Shown: in pieces, positions 56,209 to 64,000 of the stretch
Numbering within the stretch: the stretch's first letter is position 1
Layout of the letters: every line of letters begins with the position of its first letter
Assembly (NCBI RefSeq): GCF_904849725.1
Contig: NC_058519.1
Span: forward strand, 650,617,387-650,681,386
From: Hordeum vulgare subsp. vulgare
Taxonomy: Eukaryota; Streptophyta; Magnoliopsida; Poales; Poaceae
DNA length: 64,000 bases
Direction of reading: 5' to 3'
The notes under the pieces: generated by a model
Told to the model about the DNA's origin: nothing
Database searches by the model: none
Seen by the model: the letters and a program-made list of their open reading frames with translations, nothing else
Made by a program: the position numbers and the translations under genes

Positions 56209-57428
56209 CTTAGGTGGGATCCAGAATCGCCTAACTATTAACTTTCTCCGAGTGTGCACTTAAACGTCACACTCGGAGGCTTAGCTGCGATCCAGAATCG
56301 CCTAAGTATGAACTTTCTCCGAGTGTGCACTTAACGTCACACTCGGGGACTTAGCTGCGATCCAGAATCGCCTAAGTATGCAATTTCTCCGAGTGTGCAC
56401 TCAACGTCACACTCGGGGACTTAGCTGCGATCCAGCATCGCCTAAGTATGAACTTTCTCCGAGTGTGCACTTAACGTCACACTCGGGGACTTAGCTGCGA
56501 TCCAGAATTGCCTAAGTATGCAATTTCTCTAAGTGTGCACTCAACGTCACACTCGGGGACTTAGCTGCGATCCAGCATCGCCTAAGTATGAACTTTCTCC
56601 GAGTGTGCACTTAACGTCACACTCGGGGACTTAGCTGCGATCCAGAATCGCCTAAGTATACAATTTCTCCGAGTGTGCACTCAACGTCACACTCGGGGAC
56701 TTAGCTGCGATCCATCATCGCCTAAGTATGAACTTTCTCCGAGTGTGCACTTAACGTCACACTCGGGGACTTAGGTGCGATCCAGAATCGCCGAAGTATG
56801 CAATTTCTCCGAGTGTGCACTCAACGTCACACTCGGGGACTTAGCTGCGATCCAGCATTGCCTAAGTATGAACTTTCTCCGAGTGTGCACTTAACGTCAC
56901 ACTCGGGGACTTAGCTGCGATCCACAATCGCCTAAGTATACAATTTCTCCGAGTGTGCACTCAACGTCACACTCGGGGACTTAGCTGCGATCCAGCATCG
57001 CCTAAGTATGAACTTTCTCCGAGTGTGCACTTAACGTCACACTCGGGGACTTCGCTGCTGCCTAAGTATGAAATTTCCCCGAGTGTGCACTCAACGTCAC
57101 ACTCGGGGACTTAGCTGTGATCCAGAATCTCCTAAGTATGAACTTTCTCCGAGTGTGCACTTAACGTCACACTCGGGGACTTAGCTGCGATCTAGAATCG
57201 CCTAAGTATGAAATTTCTCCGAGTGTGCACTCAACATCACACTCGGAGACTTAGCTGCGATCCAGAATCGCCTAAGTATGAACTTTTTCCGAGTGTGCAC
57301 TTAACGTCACACTCGGGGACTTAGCTGCGATCACGAATTGCCTAAGTATTAACTTTCTTCGAGTGTGCACTTAACGCCACACTCGGGGACTTAGATGCGA
57401 TGCAGAATCGCCTAAGCATCCACATGCC
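56209..57428 (+). repeat. 70 bp hairpin satellite, tandem copy 2
   Basis: About 17 units of the same 70 bp repeat with the same alternating dimers. It is 419 bp shorter than the copy 1 array, i.e. six units or three 140 bp dimers. Confidence 0.95.
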
Positions 57429-57858
57429 TTCGACTGTATCCTACAGGTACACTCGGGTAATTAACTGACAACTACATGAGTTGCAGACCCTCATTGAAGC
57501 TCATATGGATGTCAAAACAACTGACAACTACATCAGTACCAACCCGCAATCCTACCGATCCACTCGGTGACAATACAGATCCAATCGGAAATTCCACGGA
57601 CCCTCAATGAGGCTCATGCAGATGTCAAGACAACTGACATGTTCCACATGTTTGCCTTTGGCTTCACCAAGAAACGCCAAACAAAAACTCGAGTCAAAAT
57701 TGCAACAAAAGAGCAAAAGATTCGATTCAAAGTTCAACCAGAGATAGTGCCTCGGTGTGGATCAAGCTTACCCACACCGAAACAAGAATGTGACGGCCAA
57801 CAGCAGTGGCCAAAGTTTCTTACAAATCAACACTCGGCATACCGAGGATCAAGTTTTC
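57429..57858. other. Spacer between satellite and antisense gene, copy 2
   Basis: Counterpart of 45680-46110, with the same short duplicated caactgacaactacat segments and no gene. Confidence 0.55.
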
Positions 57859-60800
57859 TTACGCGTCGTTTGGAGTAGCGCCAGGACTGGAGGGCTGCAC
57901 GAAGGTGTCCAGGTCGATTCCGTCGGCGATGCGGGTGGCACTTTCAAGGAAGGTTTCCATGAAGTCTTCAAATCGAAGTTTCTTCGTGTTGGCCACCTTC
58001 AATGTCTTCAGCTTCTCCTCGCGCACCTCCTTGCAATGGACTCGGACCAGGGACAGAGCAACATCTGCACCACAACGAGCTGCAGATTTCTTCCACGACT
58101 GCACTCGGTTCGGAATCTCCTCCCGTCGAGCCATCAGGTTCTCCATCTCCTGCCGCGACTCATCTTCTGGCCAAAGCTCCTTGCCGATTCGGCCGACGAC
58201 TTCTCTCGGTCGACCGATGAAAGGGCCAACTTTGCCCACGCGGATGTGCGCCCGGAGCAGATCCCGATTGGCGTCCTTGTCGAGTGGAACGTTCTCGAGA
58301 ATCGACCGCTCCACATTAGTCGCTTCAGCTTCAGCGTCAAAGCAAAAATCTGCGACAACAGGACAAGCAAACAATAAGCGCCGAGTGTGACGCGCATAAC
58401 ACAAGCACTCGGAAAAATCAGGACTTACGAGCCAAACGCGTCATCATCTGCCGAGCCTAGTCGCTGACATATTTCTCCTGCGCTTTACACCGTTTGTTCA
58501 GCACGTTCATTTGTCCCATCAGGGCAGTCCTTTGTTTCCCCATCTTCTCAACTTCCTCAGTCAGCACTTTGTTCGCTTCACGAGCCTCCTCCAACGACTT
58601 CTCTCGCTCCGCCAGAACCACCTTCATACCATCCATTGCAAGCAGTGCCGCATCCCGCTCACCAGCAAACTAAATCTTCTCCGCCCTCAGAGTCTCATAT
58701 GCTGCCCCCATTTCACAAGTTTTCTGCCAACCAGCACAAGAGACAATCAGATAATTCACCAATAAAAGTCTAAGTTCTTCAGACCCCTGCCGACGCAAGT
58801 AGTCGACAGCGGTCTCGGGGACTACACCCAGTGGGTTCACTGAGAGTGACCCCACTGGCATGCAACTCAAACAGGCCCGCCCTATTGAGGTGCATGTTAC
58901 CACCTACGCCTACGAGGCCAATACTACCCGACCTGAGTACAAATTACTCTCGTGGACTCTTACAGTAAGTGCACTCCGAGTGCCACAACTGCTCGCAGTC
59001 GGTCATATTATTTACAGACCTGACCAAAGCAAAGACAATATGTATAAAGACAACTGCCGGTGCAAGCACTCGGCAGAAGTCTCGGGGACTACACCCACTG
59101 GGTTCACTCAGAGTGAACCCATTGCAAACAACAGATGCTATCCAAAAACACCCAGTGGGTTACAAGAGAAAAGTAATTACTTACTAGACCACTTACTCGG
59201 ATATCGTCCCGTAACTCCAAGTTCCGCTGGTACAAGGAGGCAATGGAGTCATACGCCTTTTTGGCTTCTCCCACCATCAGCTCGGCCTGCACCATGGCCC
59301 CCTTGGCCGCTCCCACCTGATCCTCCGAGAGGTGCTGGATGTTGAACTCGACATTGGACGGGCCTGGCATCGTTGGAAGCTCCCTGGGCATCCCGAGGCC
59401 CGCTCCAGTCAGTTCAGCCGCCACCAGCGCCTCCTCAGTCGGCGGCATCGCTTCAATCGGCAGCATGTCCGCGGCGGGAGCAGCAACTGGCGGGACGGCC
59501 TCAAGGACAGGCTCTACGGCTGCCTCGGGCCCCTCCTGGTAACCCTCGCCCGCATAAATCACCCCTGCCAGACCGAATGGCGTGAGATCTCATAAAAAGA
59601 GAAGGACGAGACCGAAGACAGAATTCGAAATGCGATAGTATAAAACACTCGGAGACACTACAACGCACCTGGCTGGGACGAGACGACGTTGTCCGTGTCC
59701 ATGGGGTCATCCTCCTGGCGCGCCGGAGAGGTGACAGAAGTAGCAACTTTGTCGAGTGAAATCCATTCGACCAATAAACAGGAGTTCACTCAGATATCAT
59801 AAGAAATTAGAAGATCGATACACTTACGTGGAGGTGACGGGGACAGCAACCCTCATTCGCGGCAAAGCCTTCCGAGGTTTGGGCCCACTTGGTTTGGCCG
59901 CCTTGGAAGACTGACCCGCAGGCTCAGCGGGAGCATCCCTGGCCCTCTTGGTGCTCCGAGCACTCGGGACCACTGGGGTAGTGGGCGGAGCACTCGAAGA
60001 TGCCGGAGGGACCGAGGGAACGACAGGCTCGTGTCGGCGCTTGGTCCGATGCTCTAATTGCGGAGGCGGCGAGTCCTGCTCTTCGTCTTCCTCCTCTTCC
60101 TCGCTAGTCTCTTCCTACGACTCCCCGCTGTCGGAGACATACTCTGCGCTCTCCACGCTGCCCTCTCGGCTGCCTTCTTCCTCCTCCTCGTCCGGGTTCC
60201 CGTTCGATACAGGAGAAAACCAGTTGGTCCACTTCTGCGTGAAATACAGTCGGCGACATCAAGCGACGAGCAGAGATTCAAGAAAGCAATAAAACTAAAA
60301 CAGATACGTGCACTCGGCACATGGTACTCACCTGATTCGGAGGAGGGTTGTCCGCACTGAAAGCCCTCACTCGCCGAGACCCCCTGGGGTTCTCGCAGGC
60401 GACAGTGATCTGGAGCACCCACGACGCCACCTTCTCCTCGGTCACACTCAGGACGTTGGTCCGAGTGGAGTCCTTGGTCCCCGAGTAGTGCCACATGGCG
60501 TGGTCGCGAGCCTGCAGTGGTTGTATGCGCCGACCAAGGAAAGTCTCCAGCAAATCCATGCCGGTGACTCCGCTCCTGACGACGTCTACGAGTGCGTCGA
60601 CCAAGGGCTGGATGTCGAGCTTCTCCGCCTTCGTGAGCGCGATCTGCTTAGGTGGAGCGGGATGATCAAGGCTGAAAGGGGGCAACCTTGAAGAGGCGTT
60701 CGGACAGGCAACGTCTTGGCAATAGAACCACATCGACTGCCAGTTCCTGACCGACTCGCTCAGCTGAAGAGCGGGATAACTACTCCGACTCTTTTTTTGG

Positions 60801-61314
60801 AAACCTAAACCTCCGCAGAGTTGGAGAAGATGCGTTTTATCATCCGACTGGCTGAGTCGTTTGATAGTCTGAGATCTAGCAGAGAATATATGTTTGAACA
60901 ACCCCCAATGGGGGGGACAGCCGAGGAAACACTCGCACATAACGATGAAGGCAGAGAGATGGGCAATAGCGTTCGGAGGAAAGTGGTGAAGTTGTGCCCC
61001 GAAGTGGTTCATGATGCCCTTAAAGAAAGGATGCGGGGGCAGGGAGAAACCTCGGTAGACATGGCTGAGCAGCAAGACGCGCTCCCCTCCCGGGGTGCCG
61101 GCTCGACCTCATTCTCCGTCGGCAGCCTCCAAGACTTGTGGACGATCATCCCGTCCTCCACCAGCTGCAGCAGATCCCCCTCCGTCACCGTGGAGGGGAG
61201 GAAGTCACCTTGAATCCACCCCACCGGCAACGGCCGCTGCCGCCGCTGAGCAGGAGCCGCCGCCTTCCCCTTCTTCTTCCTCGCCTCCATCTTGCTGGTT
61301 TGACCCTTGGTCAT
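57859..61314 (-). pseudogene. Antisense spliced gene of the tandem gypsy family, copy 2
   Basis: The exons match copy 1: 61314-60332, 60234-59828, 59748-59669, 59564-59197, 58723-58429 and 58349-57859. The lesions differ from copy 1: one C lost near 61087-61091, TAG 60115-60117, TAG 58670-58672 and TAG 58457-58459. The exon 3 acceptor has changed from CAG to CAA. The exon 1 second half and exon 4 are open here where copy 1 is broken. Domain layout is as in copy 1. The copy is not translatable as it stands. Confidence 0.75.
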
Positions 61315-61832
61315 GGCGGAAGTTGCGAGTTCGCGGAGAGAGAGGAGGAGTGGGGAGGTTAGGTGCGCTGGAGGAGGCGAGGAGGACGAAGCAATGGCAA
61401 AAGATCCGGCGGGCGTAACGAAAAACCCTTGCCGCCGGGATTTAAGTAAGGTTCCGACTGGGTCGCTGGCAGGTGGCCCCGAAACCTTATCCCCCGACTG
61501 GCCGCGGTGATATCAGTGGAGGAGTTGGAGGCACGAGGATCGAGGCGTCAGGCGCTACTCGAGCGTGTTGGCGTCATCCCCGCCGAGCGCGCGGAAACCG
61601 AAATTTGAGGATCCCAGAAAATCCGCTGCTGTCAGTTGACTGGTCGTGTCAAGAGATACCCTGGGAGCACTCGGTTTCCGACAGTTTGTTCCACGGAGAT
61701 TTCCACTCGGATCGTTGGTCAGAAAAGATAAAATGGATCGAGGCAAGCAACGCCCAAGCCAAGTCCGTTCCAGTCGGATCCAAACTTCAAGCATCGCTTC
61801 GTCGTTCCAACCCCAATCCATTCGGGGACTAA
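61315..61832. other. 5' flank of the antisense gene and polypurine tract, copy 2
   Basis: Equivalent to 49567-50084, ending with ttcggggacta before LTR 3. Confidence 0.55.
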
Positions 61833-62388
61833 TGATGGGGTTATAGTCCTAGGGTAGGGTCATAGGCCTGCCCTGTAGGTCCTACCCAAGGACTACCCCT
61901 CACAAAGGACAAGGCCCTTAGTCAGCTCCGACTGAATTAAGGAGTCCCCATCATCCAGTCGGTAACAGGTCCTCGATCATCCAGTCGGAGACTAGCATTC
62001 GGAGGATATCAAGCTAACCGACTGGATACCACTCGGTACGTCGTAACCCCCTGGAGGGAAACGGTCGTACGTTTCCAGGTGCATTTATTAGCATTTAGGA
62101 CGTACTTTACCTGTAACGTACGCATTCAATCGCCACTACTCCACCCCTGTACCAGAACCGTTGTGGAGGGCAGCACACTCTATATAAGCCACCCTCCCCC
62201 GCTGGTAGAGGGGTTAGCAACTCATTGTATTCCATATTCCACTCGACAACAAGCTCCCACAGCACTGAGACGTAGGGCTATTACCTCCACCGTAGAGGGG
62301 CCTGAACTCATACAACCTCGCCGTAGCTAAGGCTCTGCCCATCCTTTTCGTACCCTACACATCTACTGTCAGGCTTATACCCACGACA
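61833..62388 (+). repeat. Tandem gypsy LTR 3
   Basis: 556 bp, TGATGGGG...ACGACA. TATA box at 62181-62187. Followed by TSD ATCGC (62389-62393), which matches the copy before LTR 1. Confidence 0.95.
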
Positions 62389-62393
62389 ATCGC

Positions 62394-62566
62394 CAAAGAG
62401 AAAACAATCTTCCTTTCCCCTCGTGTGAGCTGCTATCTCATATGCAATTCTATTGCTGGGCCTCTTCGTTGCACTGTAGGTTATGCCTGTAAAATTCTTT
62501 TCAATCTGTCGTACGCCCGGGACTAGAGGGAACAATGCCGATTGATTGCTTGCTCTGTTTTTTAGA
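62394..62566. other. Low-copy flank with second arm of the inverted repeat
   Basis: 62515-62567 is the reverse complement of 28352-28407 (core 62523-62566, perfect over about 44 bp). Without the gypsy insertion the two arms would be about 210 bp apart. Confidence 0.75.
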
Positions 62567-62750
62567 CGAGTAATGCTACATCTACAAAGCCTTACGTAAA
62601 GATTTTACGTATAAACTGATGTGTAACATTGTGATTGGTAATTGAGGGATGAGGGGCCCCACCCTCACTGAAAATCGGGAGGGGGGGAGGGTTAGTTTGG
62701 AAGGTTAAGTAAACCTTTGTAAGTTTTTGTAGGTCTACCATTATTGATAA
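62567..62750. mobile_element. Probable MITE of about 180 bp
   Basis: The left end gtaatgctacatctacaaag and the reverse complement of the right end (ataatggtagacctacaaaa) form imperfect terminal inverted repeats. There is no coding capacity. The exact borders and TSD are uncertain. Confidence 0.5.
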
Positions 62751-63435
62751 TATAAAGCTGGGGCTATGACCTGTTTCTCAAAAGAAAGATATCCGTCTTC
62801 CATGGCAGAAATTAAACCTTCTTTTTTCCCTTCTCCATTTACTAGCAAGCAATCGTCCTTACTATAAAGATCCCCATCCATGACTAAGATGGCAAAACTC
62901 ATATGACACCTGTTTCAGTTTTCTCGCTCCGTGGAGCTGCAACTCTGTTGTACATTGGCTTGTAAATACCAGACCACAACGATAACCAACAAGCAAGAAC
63001 TTGATTTTCGAGGAAGCAAATCATCTTGCCACGACACCGATTTTTGTGAAACAAAACAAATCAAGCCATTGACCTGTTTTGTCGACTGTGAAATGGAGGT
63101 TGAGCTTCTGGGCCCAATCCGGTCTATTGTACGGTGCACGTACCTTGATATATGCTCATGCACATTCAAAATGTCCTACTGAGTGAAAGAACGTACAATT
63201 CCCTCTCCGACAGAAAGATTCTCAAAGAGCAATTTCAGATCAGAAAACATGATTTGCTTCTATCAAATGAGTAGAAACTGCTGGGGGAACTGAACGAACC
63301 GATTCAGAACAATGCATGTTAGAAGTTACAACAAGGAAAAAAATAAGGTGCTATAACGTGCTATAATGTGCTATTGACGACACATTATACATTGATCAAT
63401 TTAGCAACACGATTTTTTACATGCTATAGCAGCTA
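62751..63435. other. Intergenic DNA, no gene seen
   Basis: Moderately AT-rich with no supported ORF. It is the downstream flank of the minus-strand GH31 gene. Confidence 0.5.
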
Positions 63436-63595
63436 CTCCCTCCGTTCCTAAATATAAGTCTTTTAAGCGATTTCATTAAGGATCTACATACGAAACAAAA
63501 TAATTGAATCTATACTTTAAAGTATGTCTATATACATCCGTATGTAGTTCGCTAGTGAAATCTCTACAAAGACTTATATTTAGAAACGGAGGGAG
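63436..63595. mobile_element. Stowaway MITE downstream of the second GH31 gene
   Basis: 160 bp with CTCCCTCCGTTCCTAAATAT ends and TA duplications (63434-63435, 63596-63597). Same family and length as 20618-20777. Confidence 0.95.
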
Positions 63596-63661
63596 TATTA
63601 GCGGCACCACGCTATTTTCTCAGTCGTTAGAACTGGAGACTATACTACAAATATTCAGTTT

Positions 63662-63667
63662 TTTTAT
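63662..63667 (-). terminator. Polyadenylation signal of the second GH31 gene
   Basis: On the minus strand AATAAA (gaataaaaaa) lies about 30 bp after the stop codon, as in the first GH31 gene. Confidence 0.5.
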
Positions 63668-63697
63668 TCAAATAAAGATGCACAGATTGTCTCGATG

Positions 63698-64000
63698 TTA
63701 ATGGGACATGACGACCTTGATCTCGAACTGCTGTCCTATGACCAGCGAGAGCCCACTGACGCTGAACACTCCATTCATCCGGGACTTGGTGCGGGCTGCC
63801 TTGAGCTCAGCGCCGTTTACATAGATAGTGAAGCTCTTTGGTGACGACTGCAGCCCCATGAAGACCACCTTGCCGATGACCGGCGTCCGGCTGGGCGCGT
63901 ATAAGTTCTGCACCACATGCGAACTCACCGTGGTCGTGATGATGCCCTTGCTATCCTCCGTGTTGCAGCTGAACCTCACCAGGGTCCAGTTGCCTCCCAA
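63698..64000 (-). CDS. 3' end of a second GH31 alpha-glucosidase-like gene
   Basis: The last 100 codons (GGNWTLVRFSC ... FEIKVVMSH) end at TAA 63700-63698 and run off the window edge. They align without gaps to the C-terminal beta domain of the gene at 20379-23428, with roughly three quarters of residues identical. This domain does not hold the catalytic residues, so activity cannot be judged. The gene is convergent with the first and has no stop or frameshift in the visible part. Confidence 0.88.
   Translation of the reverse strand: MGGNWTLVRFSCNTEDSKGIITTTVSSHVVQNLYAPSRTPVIGKVVFMGLQSSPKSFTIYVNGAELKAARTKSRMNGVFSVSGLSLVIGQQFEIKVVMSH

Larger units (their letters stand above)
28486..62388 (+). 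mobile_element. Tandem Ty3/gypsy retrotransposon: LTR-internal-LTR-internal-LTR
   Basis: Three 556-557 bp LTRs (28486-28609 plus 37530-37967; 50085-50641; 61833-62388) enclose two internal regions (37968-50084 and 50642-61832). The outer borders carry identical 5 bp duplications ATCGC (28481-28485, 62389-62393). No target duplication surrounds the middle LTR. This is the product of unequal LTR recombination of one insertion. Each unit encodes gag-pol on the plus strand, a hairpin-rich 70 bp satellite and an antisense spliced gene. Without the nested copia element the structure is about 25 kb. Confidence 0.93.

Overview
The window is nuclear DNA from a large, repeat-rich grass genome, almost certainly a Triticeae species (wheat, barley, Aegilops or rye group). 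The evidence is 1.76-1.82 kb Angela/BARE/WIS-type copia LTRs, Tat-like Ty3/gypsy elements with antisense genes, and Stowaway MITEs with CTCCCTCCGT ends. No bacterial, organellar or viral operons, tRNA genes or CRISPR arrays were seen. Roughly 80% of the window is LTR retrotransposon.

Layout. (1) 1-18198: the 5' end of a minus-strand copia element (LTR, primer-binding site, leader, first gag codons). Its leader carries an Angela/BARE solo LTR (135-1943, TSD ACTCC). Its LTR carries a 13.3 kb minus-strand gypsy element (3641-16946, TSD GCTAG). (2) 18199-25072: low-copy island with an (AT)42 tract, a ~740 bp fold-back element, a triplicated 90 bp promoter repeat and a four-exon GH31 alpha-glucosidase-like gene (20379-23428). 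That gene has a 1-nt frameshift and an altered acid/base residue. (3) 25073-27243: a truncated minus-strand copia element. (4) 27512-28081: a small unrecognised minus-strand ORF. (5) 28486-62388: a gypsy element in tandem form, LTR-internal-LTR-internal-LTR, with outer TSDs ATCGC. Its first LTR is split by an 8.9 kb Angela/BARE element (28610-37529, TSD CATCC). (6) 62394-64000: low-copy sequence, two MITEs and the 3' end of a second GH31 gene on the minus strand, convergent with the first. The two GH31 paralogues were therefore once close neighbours, pushed about 40 kb apart by insertions.

How the parts relate. Both gypsy families share one plan. Gag-protease-RT-RNase H-integrase lies on the sense strand. 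A spliced antisense gene coding for about 880 aa lies between pol and the 3' LTR. A tandem-repeat array lies exactly where the two convergent transcription units meet. The exon phases of the antisense genes close perfectly in three copies, which suggests past selection on the protein. All retroelement coding regions here carry stops or frameshifts. Many stops are CAG-to-TAG or TGG-to-TAG, as expected from decay of methylated cytosines. The two tandem gypsy copies share some lesions and differ in others, and their divergence is patchy.
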